From positions 1 to 64,000 of the forward strand of contig LJDB01000047.1 in assembly GCA_001983455.1 (NCBI GenBank): DNA of 64,000 nucleotides, written 5' to 3'. Below, piece by piece: positions 39,787 through 48,407 of this stretch. The translations under genes were made by a program, and so were the position numbers. Source of the DNA: Candidatus Epulonipiscium fishelsonii. Lineage in GTDB: Bacteria > Bacillota > Clostridia > Lachnospirales > Cellulosilyticaceae. The number at the start of each line of letters is the position of its first letter. Position 1 is the first letter of the stretch. The notes below the pieces were generated by a model that made no database searches, was not told the DNA's origin, and was given only the letters and a program-made list of their open reading frames with translations.

Positions 39787-41061
39787 TTATAATAATGATG
39801 GTAAAAACGTTGAAAATCCAGGTAATAATATAATTGCTAAGAGCCCAACTAAAACTGCATATAAAAACGGTACAATGTGGGGCACAATTTTATGTACTGG
39901 CCTATCACCTACGGATGAGGCTACAAATAAATTTATTCCAACTGGTGGTGTTATAAGTCCTATGCACAACGCAACAACCATAACTACTCCAAAATGAACT
40001 GGGTCAATTTCAAACATTTTTGAGGCTGGAAATAATATTGGTGCAAATATCATTATGGCTGGCACAGGATCCAAGAAACATCCAGCAATTAAAAGCAATA
40101 TACTAACTGCAAACAAGAAAACTAACGGACTAGAGCTTAAAGATGTAAACCAATTGGCAATAAGTTGAGGAATTTGTTCTTTTGTCAAGACCCATCCAAA
40201 AGCTTGTGTGGTTGCGACAATTAATAATACTCCTGCTGTTGTTTTCATTGATTTAAATAAAATGTTAATTAAATTACTAAGCTTTAACTCTTTATATACA
40301 AACATTCCTATTATTAAGCTATATAATGTTGCCACTGCCGCAGCTTCCGTTGGACTAAATATTCCTGAATAAATTCCCCCTAGAATAATTAGAGGAGTTA
40401 ATAGTGCCCAAAATGCACTAATAACTGATCTAAAAATCTCTTTACCAGAATATTTATCTCCTGCTTTAATTCCATTTTTTCTACACATTATTAAAGCTGT
40501 TATAGCTACAACTATACCCATAATTATTCCAGGCATAACTCCGCCAATCAGCATATCACCTACAGAGACATCAGTTGCAACTCCATATAAAACCATCAAT
40601 ATACTTGGAGGAATAAGTGGACCAAATATTCCTCCTGTTGCCATAAGAGCACATGTAAAATCTTCATCATACCCTTCTTTAATCATTTGAGGAAAAATAA
40701 TCGCTCCAATTGCTGCAACGGTGGCTGCTCCCGCACCTGTCATAGCGGCAAAAATCATACTTGCTAAAATTGTTACCAAAGCCAAGCCACCTGGAATAGG
40801 CCCAAGAACTTTCTTTGAAAAGTCTACTATTCTTGCTGATATTCCTCCTTGTTCCATCAATGAACCTGCCATCATAAAAAATGGTATTGCTAATAATGTA
40901 AATTTGTCTACTCCACTTATCATCTGTTGCACTATAATTATGGCTGGTAAATCTACAAATCCAATTATGTAAATTGTTGCTGCAACCCCTAATGATACTG
41001 CTACAGGTATCCCAATTCCCATAAGTACAAAGAATAGGATAATAATTATCATACCTTCCAT
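39787..41061 (-). CDS. TRAP transporter large permease (DctM type)
   Basis: 424 residues with about twelve helices. Motifs IPFFMMAGSLMEQGGISARIVDF, GAGAATVAAIGAIIFP and LLIAGCFLDPVPAIMIFAPILFP are those of DctM. First gene of the transport operon, with a good promoter at 41123-41151 and GAGGTGGG just before the ATG. Confidence 0.93.
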   Translation of the reverse strand: MEGMIIIILFFVLMGIGIPVAVSLGVAATIYIIGFVDLPAIIIVQQMISGVDKFTLLAIPFFMMAGSLMEQGGISARIVDFSKKVLGPIPGGLALVTILASMIFAAMTGAGAATVAAIGAIIFPQMIKEGYDEDFTCALMATGGIFGPLIPPSILMVLYGVATDVSVGDMLIGGVMPGIIMGIVVAITALIMCRKNGIKAGDKYSGKEIFRSVISAFWALLTPLIILGGIYSGIFSPTEAAAVATLYSLIIGMFVYKELKLSNLINILFKSMKTTAGVLLIVATTQAFGWVLTKEQIPQLIANWFTSLSSSPLVFLFAVSILLLIAGCFLDPVPAIMIFAPILFPASKMFEIDPVHFGVVMVVALCIGLITPPVGINLFVASSVGDRPVHKIVPHIVPFLYAVLVGLLAIILLPGFSTFLPSLL

Positions 41062-41122
41062 TCATCCCACCTCATTCAGATAAATTGATTAATATACTTA
41101 AAAAATAGTTAAAGTATATTAT

Positions 41123-41151
41123 AATATATTACTAAGCAAAAAATATGCCAA
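41123..41151 (-). promoter_or_regulatory. promoter of the TRAP/TTT operon
   Basis: On the minus strand TTGGCA (41151-41146) and TATATT (41128-41123) are 17 bases apart, 62 bases before dctM. An ACATATATGT palindrome lies upstream at 41193-41202; a longer related one (TATACATATGTATA, 42187-42200) precedes the GntR gene, so both might be bound by it. The rest of 41062-41323 is AT-rich with nothing else recognised. Confidence 0.5.
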
Positions 41152-41323
41152 CATTTTATTTTTGTTAATTAAGTGCAATTTAGTTATATTAGACATATAT
41201 GTATTAAAATCAAACAATATAAACTTTATTTTGAAACAATAGTCTATACATATTAAATTTGTATATTATTGTAACAATGTAGAGACTACAAATAGAAATA
41301 CTTTAGAAGATTATATACATTGA

Positions 41324-41375
41324 AAAAGAGTCTTGGGATCACATCAGTCACATCAATACCCAAGGCTCTTTTTTT
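41324..41375 (-). terminator. terminator after the GntR gene
   Basis: AAAGAG and CTTGGG on one side pair with CCCAAG and CTCTTT on the other around a loop of about 24 bases, ending in long T runs in both directions (GCTCTTTTTTTAAT on the plus strand). It separates the regulator from the transport operon. Confidence 0.75.
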
Positions 41376-41412
41376 AATGACTTATAGCTTTAAAATTTAG
41401 ATATCTTATTAT

Positions 41413-42111
41413 TTAAGCTTCATTGGAGGTGGCATACAGTCCGTTTAGAGAGTCTTCAAAGAACTCCTCCAGTCGGTGCTCTAAAGATGGTCTGTTTGAT
41501 GCTTCGAATGCTTCCACTATCTTTTGTCTGTGAAATATAGCTGACTTTCTGGCTCTTTCACTAATCAAGATCTTTAGGGAAGGCTCTGTCCTTAATAGGA
41601 TCATCGTCTGCATCAGCTTAAAATAAATTCCATTGCCACAGTTTTGACCCACATATAGGTCCAATGCGTTAAGGTTGCTCAGGAATGTGGATTCTGTTTC
41701 GCTGATACTCTCGATTATGACTGTAAGGAGTGCTTTCATGTGCTCGATAATGTTTTTGTTCGCCCTATCAAAGCACTCCAAATATATGGCTGTCTCAATT
41801 AATTTTCTGGCAGCGTATATTTCTTCCACGTTGTTTAGTTCTGTGTAATACATCCATGTGATTGTTTTGTCTGGGATTTTAACTTCGCCTGAAGCCACAA
41901 ATGTTCCGCCACTGGGTTTTATAACTATCATTCCCACAACAGCTAGTGCTCGAAGGGCTTCTCGTATTCTATTTCTAGTTACTTGAAATATCTCTGCTAG
42001 TTCACGTTCTGTGGGGAGCTTTTCGCCTGCTTTTAGTTCACCAGAAATTATTTTGGCTGAAAGTTCCTCTATGATTTGTTCTGTGAGTGTAGGCCGTCTT
42101 AATGCTTCCAT
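41413..42111 (-). CDS. FadR-type GntR family transcriptional regulator
   Basis: 232-residue regulator with an N-terminal GntR winged helix (LTEQIIEELSAKIISGELKAGEKLPTERELAEIF...RIREALRALAVVG) and an all-helical FCD ligand domain. FCD members usually sense sugar acids or other carboxylates. It sits between the transport operon and the sugar island, on the same strand as both, so either could be its target; the shared palindromes favour the transport operon. Start at 42111 with AAAGGAG upstream. Confidence 0.9.
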   Translation of the reverse strand: MEALRRPTLTEQIIEELSAKIISGELKAGEKLPTERELAEIFQVTRNRIREALRALAVVGMIVIKPSGGTFVASGEVKIPDKTITWMYYTELNNVEEIYAARKLIETAIYLECFDRANKNIIEHMKALLTVIIESISETESTFLSNLNALDLYVGQNCGNGIYFKLMQTMILLRTEPSLKILISERARKSAIFHRQKIVEAFEASNRPSLEHRLEEFFEDSLNGLYATSNEA

Positions 42112-42146
42112 AAGTTACTCCTTTATCTATACCTTTTAATACAGCA

Positions 42147-42200
42147 TTTATATGCTAATATGAATTGTTGCCCAATTAAAGATTTATATACATATGTATA
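42147..42200 (-). promoter_or_regulatory. promoter and palindrome upstream of the GntR gene
   Basis: On the minus strand TTGGGC (42175-42170) and TATAAA (42152-42147) are 17 bases apart. Upstream lies the perfect 14-base palindrome TATACATATGTATA (42187-42200), a possible operator for autoregulation. Confidence 0.35.
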
Positions 42201-42224
42201 GTAAAAGCCTAGACATTCATTTGT

Positions 42225-43190
42225 CTAAGCTTTTGTCATAACCCATTTTAAAACCCCATCATCAGATATTTTGCTTATGATTTCTTTATCTTTTAGATAA
42301 TTGCAAAATGCATAAGTAGTAGCATATATCTGAAACCCTTTTTCGTAGTTAGAATAAAATTCTTTCCACAGTGAGTCTACAAGCTCATTTAAAGAAATGG
42401 GGTTATTAAATAGTCCTTTTATGTTGTTTAATAGATCTTCAATAAATTTAAAAGAAGTCTCTATTTCTATAGTAAATTCTGCTTTATCAAGCACGCCTTG
42501 GTGAGAAGTACAAACGTAATGGCAATTTAAATCTCTTAGTAAATGCAGTGCATCAATATATTTTTCTAGATCGTTTATTAGAGGGAATACTGCACAACCC
42601 GTTTCAAGTTGGCTTCCACAACCCTGAATAGTGTCAGAAGTAAATACTGTGTCGTGTTTTTTACTGTGCAGGATGATTTCGCCTTTTGTATGTGAACCGA
42701 TGTGAATAGCTTCCAGTTGCCAATTCCCAAGTAAATTTAAAGTTGTTTTTGGATCATCCATAGTCTGATGAACCACTGAGTTTTTGCCACACATCTGTAG
42801 GAGTCCGTCTTTATAGGCCTCATCTGGCATCCATATTGGAGCATGAGTGAGGTACATTTCATGATAGTGCTTCTGGTGATCTTCAATCCACTCATAGTCT
42901 AATTTATGTGATATAAACTTTATCAGAGGGTTTTTCTGAGATACATAGTAGTTGCCTCCAAAATGGTCGTGATGAGCATGGGTTATAATAACGTTTTCAA
43001 TGTTGCTGTATGACAAACCATTATCGCTTAAAAATTTATCGATATAAGTTTTTGGAGTATCGGCTACACCGGTATCAATCAGCACTGCTTTATCACCTTC
43101 TAGTATTAAATAAAGCGATAGCTGAGCGGTAAGAAACGGAGTGTCAATAACTTTAATTCCCGTTTTGGTTTCAAATATTTTATTTTCCAT
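42225..43190 (-). CDS. MBL-fold metallo-hydrolase with C-terminal winged helix
   Basis: 321-residue metallo-beta-lactamase-fold enzyme. The zinc motif ITHAHHDHFGG is at about residues 60-70 and further ligands are in IHIGSHTKGEI and FTSDTIQGCG. The C-terminal 60 residues form a winged-helix-like segment, as in many hydroxyacylglutathione-hydrolase-like members. Likely a thioesterase or lactonase; last gene of the sugar island. The start at 43190 (MENKIFETK) overlaps a TAA in the TAATG pattern and has AGGGGG upstream. The upstream 88 bases are an imperfect copy of the end of the dehydrogenase gene. Confidence 0.78.
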   Translation of the reverse strand: MENKIFETKTGIKVIDTPFLTAQLSLYLILEGDKAVLIDTGVADTPKTYIDKFLSDNGLSYSNIENVIITHAHHDHFGGNYYVSQKNPLIKFISHKLDYEWIEDHQKHYHEMYLTHAPIWMPDEAYKDGLLQMCGKNSVVHQTMDDPKTTLNLLGNWQLEAIHIGSHTKGEIILHSKKHDTVFTSDTIQGCGSQLETGCAVFPLINDLEKYIDALHLLRDLNCHYVCTSHQGVLDKAEFTIEIETSFKFIEDLLNNIKGLFNNPISLNELVDSLWKEFYSNYEKGFQIYATTYAFCNYLKDKEIISKISDDGVLKWVMTKA

Positions 43191-43350
43191 TAAAGTGGTG
43201 TCCCCCTCTGTCGAGTGATTCGTGATATAGCACACCTATAGTACTTTCATAGTGTTTTATGCTATTCATATTTTCCATTAAACTAGCGTCCCCCCACTGT
43301 CATTTGATATATAGCAAGCCTCTACCACTTTCATAGTGTTATATGCATCA
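43186..43350. repeat. imperfect 84-88 bp tandem duplication
   Basis: Two adjacent copies, about 43186-43264 and 43272-43350, share ATTTTCCATTAAA, GTCCCCC, GATATAGCA-like and ACTTTCATAGTGTT(T/A)TATGC strings. The distal copy is the coding 3' end of the Gfo/Idh gene plus the codons ATG GAA AAT; the proximal copy carries the same start codons as the real start of the MBL gene. Either the junction was duplicated or the 3' stub of a second Gfo/Idh gene remains. Confidence 0.7.
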
Positions 43351-44353
43351 TCCACACTGTTCATATAATGATAAGTTGGGTCTTCCAATTTCTTTAGCAG
43401 TCCACCCATTGTGCCAATGAAAGCTTCGGGGAACCAACTTCCAACGATAGGGACTTCTTTCCACTCTTTTTCGGAAGATGTGATGTACTCAAGCTTATCT
43501 GGCCTTCCGTGTGGATAATCTAGGATTAAACCTATAGTCAGTCGGATAGCACCTTTTGTACCTTCAATTTTTAGACAAGACTCCTGATAGTCTTTGGCAA
43601 AATCGTGCCCGTGATTTGTACTTATATTGGCACGGATTGTATCGCCATAATTTAAAATGATAGTAGAAGCAGTTTGCGTTAGCTCTGGGGCTTTTGGACT
43701 CTTCATAGTCTTACACCAAACAGAGGTGGGCTCTCCGAGGATTGAACGCACCGCATCAACGTAGTGGATAGAATGATAGTTGATCTCGCATCTTTCCTTG
43801 CTTTGCAAAAATGTCCACAAATGCCAAGGTTGTAATGTCACTACTCTCCAATCCAGGTCATAAATTTCTCCAATCAAGCCATCTTTGATCATTTCATTTA
43901 GCTGCAACATATATGGTGATTGTCTAAGCTGAAAATTCACTCCTGCTGTTAAGTTTTTTTCATGACAAATGTCCAAAATCTCCTTTGCTTCCTGTATGCT
44001 TTCGCCCATCGGTTTTGCACCAAAACGCCCGATCCGTTTGGCAACTTGCGTAAAATAGTGGCTGTCAAATTTGCAGGCAGCGCAATGTCATAAACACCAT
44101 TATTTTTTTCACAGTCTTTGATCATTTCGTCCAAATCTTCATATACATTTTCGATATTAAATTGCTTGGCGACTTTATGTGCGGTAGCAACAGTTCGGTT
44201 GTATATACCTTTCATTGGATAGCCAGCCAAAATATATGCCGGTGCTTGTGCGTCAACAATAATTTCACCTGCTCCGATTATATATATAGGTCTTGCTTTA
44301 CAGTCACTTGGCATTGCCGGAACATATTTTAATTCTGATATATGTTTAATCAT
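43278..44353 (-). pseudogene. Gfo/Idh/MocA-type dehydrogenase, frameshifted
   Basis: NAD(P)-dependent sugar or cyclitol dehydrogenase, about 358 residues if repaired. The N-terminal part (from the ATG at 44353, AGGAGGAG upstream) has the Rossmann segment YIIGAGEIIVDAQAPAYILAG and runs to GSGVLVQ. The rest, in another frame, continues with PMGESIQEAKEILDICHEKN, which holds the Pro of the family EKP-like motif, and the central WRVVTLQPWHLWTFLQ and EINYHSIHYVDAVRS. The frames join at a run of four T (plus strand 44013-44016): one missing base in CAAAA-CCG explains the shift. It is either a recent inactivation or a sequencing slip in a homopolymer. Neighbours point to oxidation of a sugar to a lactone. 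Confidence 0.8.
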
Positions 44354-44380
44354 ACGGATAACTCCTCCTATAGGATATAT

Positions 44381-45256
44381 TTATGAGGGCAGCTCGTGCC
44401 TCTCCATTTTATAGATTTCAATTGCATTTTGATAAAAAAATAAATCTCTATATGGTTTATTTTCAAAAATTTTAATCATAGCTTCTGTCCAAGCAGGAAA
44501 AGAGATGTTTATGTTGCACACGGGAAAATTACTATCGAACATTACTCTGTTCTCGCCAAAATGTTCGATACACCACTCTACTAAAGGAGCGATCTCTTCA
44601 ACATCAGCACTGGATAATCCTGAAATTTTGCAAACAACATTGCCCAGTGTTCCAAGTTGTTGTATGCCTTCTTTCCACATATCAACTTCTGCTTTCCTAG
44701 TTTTATCTTGCTGTGCTGAAACATCAGGCAAACCCATATGGTTTAACACTATTAAAGTATCTTTACATTGCACCGCTAATTCATACAAATCTAGTAATTC
44801 TGTTGAACGCATGCAAGCCTCAAAATGTAGTCCCATTTTGCCCAAAGCTTTCACGTTGTTAATAAAGACTGGTTCTAGGCACGTTTTTGGGGGTGCATCA
44901 GGCACGTGCAAAATATGTCTTACTCCTGCTGCTCCCGCAATACCAACATAATCTTTTATAAAGTCTTTCATATTTGGATCAAGCAAGTTGGCATATAATA
45001 TTGCTGCTTTTACAAAGTCTTTCCTGTCTTTTAAAAGTTGTGTGAAATAGTCGTTTTCGGCTTTCTTCTGCTGAGGGATTGTATCAAGCTCGATGTGAAC
45101 TCCGCCAATAACTTCATATCCCTCTCCTTGCCTTAAGTCTTCAAATTCGCTCAGCAATATTGGCCTATTTAAAATTTCCACTTCTTTTACCCACTCCACT
45201 GTAAATTGATTAGAGTCAAATATGTGAAAATGTGCGTCGATTATAAATTGTTTCAT
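44381..45256 (-). CDS. amidohydrolase-2 family sugar lactonase
   Basis: 291-residue TIM-barrel hydrolase of the amidohydrolase 2 family (PF04909), which includes L-fuconolactonase and L-rhamnonolactonase. Motifs: DAHFHIFD at the N-terminus, AAGVRHILH, TLIVLNHMGLPD and, near the C-terminus, RVMFDSNFPVCN with the metal/catalytic Asp. It lies between the mutarotase and the Gfo/Idh dehydrogenase, the classic order for mutarotation, oxidation and lactone opening of a deoxysugar. GGGAGCG precedes the ATG. Confidence 0.82.
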   Translation of the reverse strand: MKQFIIDAHFHIFDSNQFTVEWVKEVEILNRPILLSEFEDLRQGEGYEVIGGVHIELDTIPQQKKAENDYFTQLLKDRKDFVKAAILYANLLDPNMKDFIKDYVGIAGAAGVRHILHVPDAPPKTCLEPVFINNVKALGKMGLHFEACMRSTELLDLYELAVQCKDTLIVLNHMGLPDVSAQQDKTRKAEVDMWKEGIQQLGTLGNVVCKISGLSSADVEEIAPLVEWCIEHFGENRVMFDSNFPVCNINISFPAWTEAMIKIFENKPYRDLFFYQNAIEIYKMERHELPS

Positions 45257-45273
45257 ACGACATCGCTCCCTGA

Positions 45274-45597
45274 TTAGTCTAGGTGATAGACTTCTTCCAT
45301 ATCAGCCCACCACTCTCCATCTTTTCTTGTTTCCAAAGGAGTTTGAAATGGTTTGACTAGTGCCCACCACTCTTGAGTTTTTGGATCCTGAGCCATCTTT
45401 TCCATATCAGCCTCATAGTCATTGCCAACATACTCATAATAACTAAACAAATATCCATCTTTATAGTAAATTGAATAGTTTTGAATGTTGCACGCTTTAA
45501 TCATAGCATCAATCTGTGGCCACGGATTGGCGTGATGATATTTGTAATCCTCCAACTTGTCTGGCTTTACTTTAATTATCTGACCAAATCTTTTCAT
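45274..45597 (-). CDS. rhaM: L-rhamnose mutarotase family protein
   Basis: 107-residue protein of the RhaM (DUF718) family, which interconverts the anomers of L-rhamnose or L-fucose. The family pattern is clear: RFGQIIKVKPDKLEDYKYHH, NIQNYSIYYKDGYLFSYYEY and the tryptophan-rich WWADMEEVYHL end. It lies 17 bases upstream of the lactonase and directly downstream of the repeat element at 45628-45917, from which it must be transcribed or read through. GGAGGG is upstream of the ATG. The exact sugar is inferred from the family. Confidence 0.88.
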   Translation of the reverse strand: MKRFGQIIKVKPDKLEDYKYHHANPWPQIDAMIKACNIQNYSIYYKDGYLFSYYEYVGNDYEADMEKMAQDPKTQEWWALVKPFQTPLETRKDGEWWADMEEVYHLD

Positions 45598-45627
45598 AGT
45601 AATTCCCTCCGTTTAAATATGAATATA

Positions 45628-45917
45628 AAGTCCTGCTGAAGTATACCTAAAGTGCACTTAAAATTAAGTTAAAGTCCTGCTGAAATATATCTAAAATACA
45701 CTTAAAGTAAATATTAACAGATCTAAAGTTAGGTTAAAGTGAACTTAAAGTAAATATTAATAGATCTAAAATGAGGTTAAAGTACACTTAAAGTGAATAT
45801 TAATAGATCTAAAATGAGGTTAAAGTGCACTTAAAGTGAGTATTAATGTATCTAAAATGAGGTTAAAGTACACTTAAAGTGAATATTAATAGATAAAAAT
45901 AGTGTTCAGCAGGACTT
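45628..45917. repeat. MITE-like element with 43-bp tandem repeats and 13-bp inverted ends
   Basis: Perfect 13-base terminal inverted repeats, AAGTCCTGCTGAA at 45628-45640 and TTCAGCAGGACTT at 45905-45917, enclose a tandem array. Units start at 45732, 45775, 45818 and 45861 (exact 43-base period), with degenerate units at about 45646 and 45689. Each unit carries a near-palindrome around TTAAAGTGCACTTAA and, in most, AGATCT. The left end sequence is repeated once at 45672. No open frame runs through it. It fills the gap between the broken rbsC and rhaM. Confidence 0.85.
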
Positions 45918-45989
45918 AAAATATATTTGTTATGCATGTTTTGATGAATTAAATATACCGCTGAAATTTGAGTATATATATATATCCGC

Positions 45990-46819
45990 TTATGCTGCTG
46001 AACGTTTTTGGATACTGTTTATGATAACCGCAAGGAAAATTACAAGCCCTTTAATAACTGTTTGTGTGTATGCCGAAACCCCAAGAAGCACCATCCCATT
46101 TCCCAGCCAACAGCAGCAGTTGGGTCACCTGAGCGAACTTTAGCTGTAAGCATAATGCTTGCAACACCGCAAAGGGCGGATGAGATTACAAACACCATAG
46201 TCTTAACTTTTTCGACGTTGATACCGGAAAGTCTTGCTGATTCGGCGTTGCTTCCAACGGCATAAATCGAACGCCCAAACTCAGTGTGTTCAAGAATGTA
46301 GATAAACACAACGTAGAATACTATCATTATAATAATTAAGTATGGGATTCCCATTATTTCTCCAGTAGCGATAATTCCGAACTCTTCTGGAAGACCAGCC
46401 TTTGGGTATCCACCAGTAAGAGTTTGAGCCATACCACGCACCGCTTGCATCAACGCTAGTGTTACCAAAAACGAATGCAGGTTGAGTTTTGCTGTTACCC
46501 CACCAGAGATTAGGCCAAATACTCCACCAATTAAAACCATTAATATCATTGCTATAATTATCGGTACTCCACTAGTCATTAACAACGCTCCGCAAACTGA
46601 ACAAAATGCTACGGTCGATCCCACACTAAGGTCAATGTTCCCACTAATTATAATCATTGTCATCCCAATGGCCACAATCGATTGAATTGACATTTGTTTC
46701 AGAATAATCAACATATTACTAGCGGTTAAAAATTTATCACTAAGTAAAGTCAGTACAACACACATAATTATTAGTGCGAAGTACATTATATATTGTGTTA
46801 GAAAACTTTTTTTATTCAT
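45990..46819 (-). pseudogene. rbsC: RbsC-type sugar ABC permease with internal deletion
   Basis: Membrane subunit of a ribose/rhamnose-type ABC importer. The N-terminal 230 residues are normal, with SGNIDLSVGSTVAF and AVGSNAESARLSGINV. After SGDPTAAVGWE the family should continue with about 35 residues containing the conserved GGTSLxGG loop and a helix. Here these are absent and the frame shifts, giving a false end at 46040. The proper ending, NGMVLLGVSAYTQTVIKGL and IFLAVIINSIQKR, is found in another frame, stopping at 45990. So an internal deletion of roughly 100 bases has removed part of the channel. GGGGGGG (46826-46832) precedes the ATG. Confidence 0.8.
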
Positions 46820-46831
46820 TATAATCCCCCC

Positions 46832-48328
46832 CTATAGCTTTCTTGTTGCATAATCTAATAATATTTCTTGTGTTAGGTCTATGTTTGGCATATCGCCCGT
46901 TTTTCTTCCTTCTGCTAATGTTATAATTCTGTCTGAAACTTGAAGCAGCTCTGGCAGTTCTGAAGATATAACTATGATGCCGATGCCCTGCTCAGCTAGA
47001 GTAGAGATTAGATCATATATTTGATTTTTTGCCCCGATGTCAATCCCTCTAGTTGGTTCATCCATTATCAATATGCGTGGTTTTGTTGCAAGCCACTTGG
47101 CTATAACAACTTTTTGCTGATTTCCACCAGACAAGTTTTTGGCTTTTTGGTGTTCATTATGGCATTTGATTTTTAGTGAGGTGATATATTCTCTCATCAA
47201 GTCTTCTTCATGTTTTAGGCTTATCTTTAGTCCACGCTTAAGTTCTTTTAAAATTGTCATCCCAAGATTTGTATGTAGCTCCATGTTTAGGAACAGTCCT
47301 TCTTCTTTTCTATCCTCTGTGATAAAACCCAGGCCGTGCCTTTTTGCATCCAGCGGAGACTTTATGTCAACTTGTTGGCCTTCTATATACATTTCACCAG
47401 AGTCTTTTTTGTCAGCTCCAAACAAGCTTCTCACTAGTTCTGTTCTGCCTGCTCCCGCAAGCCCCGCTATGCCAAGCACTTCCCCTTTGTGCAAGTTAAA
47501 ATTGATGTCTTTAAATTTAGTGCCCGACGAAAAATCTTTTACCTCTAAGATGACATCTGTTGTGGAGACATTTTTTCTCTGTTCGGTGTGGATGTGTTCC
47601 CCGACCATATTTTCAATGATGACTGCTTTTGGAGCATCGATGATGTCCAGTGATTTGATGTATCGACCGTCTCTATAAACTGATACTCTATCAGCTATTA
47701 CTGGAAGCTCTTCCAGTCTATGAGAAACATATATTATCCCAATCCCTTTTTCTTTTAACGATTTTACAACTTTAAACATGTTTTCAATATCATTATCAGC
47801 TAAAGACGCAGTCGGTTCATCCATAATCAGAACTTTTATATCGTTTGATAGAGCCTTTGCAATTTCTACCATCTGCTTCTGAGCAACGCTCAAATTGCCT
47901 ACTTTAGTTTCGGGTTTTATATCGGTTCCCAACGTATCAAGAATTTTTTGAGCCTCAGTGTTTATCTCTTTCCACTTGATTTTCTCTATGAGACCAAATT
48001 TGGCCTTTGGCATCTTTCCAAGATAAATGTTCTCTGCCACTGACAAAGTGTTTATTAAGCTGAACTCTTGATACACCGCACTGATGCCCAACTCACGTGC
48101 CTCATATGTAGATTTTACGTCAAGCTCTTTTCCTTCCAGAGTAATTGTTCCTTCATCATTTGAATATGCCCCAGTGATAATTTTAATCAGGGTGCTTTTT
48201 CCAGCTCCATTTGCACCAATTAGTGCCAGCACCTCTCCTTTTCGTAGCTCCAAGCTTGCGTCCTCTAGGGCACATATTCCCCCAAATCTTTTGGTAACAT
48301 GTTCTGCTTTCAATAAAATATCACCCAT
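46832..48328 (-). CDS. rbsA: sugar ABC transporter ATPase, RbsA/MglA type
   Basis: 498-residue double-cassette ATPase of ribose-family sugar importers. Cassette 1: GANGAGKSTL, LSVAQKQMVEIA, VLIMDEPTASL. Cassette 2: GLAGAGRTELV (degenerate Walker A, normal for the family), LSGGNQQKVVIA, ILIMDEPTRGIDIG. Intact. The stop overlaps the poly-G ribosome-binding tract of the following permease. A seven-G tract (48333-48339) is its own Shine-Dalgarno site. Confidence 0.92.
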   Translation of the reverse strand: MGDILLKAEHVTKRFGGICALEDASLELRKGEVLALIGANGAGKSTLIKIITGAYSNDEGTITLEGKELDVKSTYEARELGISAVYQEFSLINTLSVAENIYLGKMPKAKFGLIEKIKWKEINTEAQKILDTLGTDIKPETKVGNLSVAQKQMVEIAKALSNDIKVLIMDEPTASLADNDIENMFKVVKSLKEKGIGIIYVSHRLEELPVIADRVSVYRDGRYIKSLDIIDAPKAVIIENMVGEHIHTEQRKNVSTTDVILEVKDFSSGTKFKDINFNLHKGEVLGIAGLAGAGRTELVRSLFGADKKDSGEMYIEGQQVDIKSPLDAKRHGLGFITEDRKEEGLFLNMELHTNLGMTILKELKRGLKISLKHEEDLMREYITSLKIKCHNEHQKAKNLSGGNQQKVVIAKWLATKPRILIMDEPTRGIDIGAKNQIYDLISTLAEQGIGIIVISSELPELLQVSDRIITLAEGRKTGDMPNIDLTQEILLDYATRKL

Positions 48329-48407
48329 AAAACCCCCCCTTTAAATCCATGATAGCACCTAGGAAGAACAATGTATGTCTCCCTAGTTCATTGCACTGTG
48401 TTTCTTT

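Noticed and set aside
40679-41065. Second minus-strand frame overlapping the start of dctM
   Set aside because: Same-strand out-of-frame reading of the conserved DctM gene, with no independent support.
45628-45917. CRISPR array
   Set aside because: The 43-base units are contiguous with no unique spacers, and no cas gene is present.
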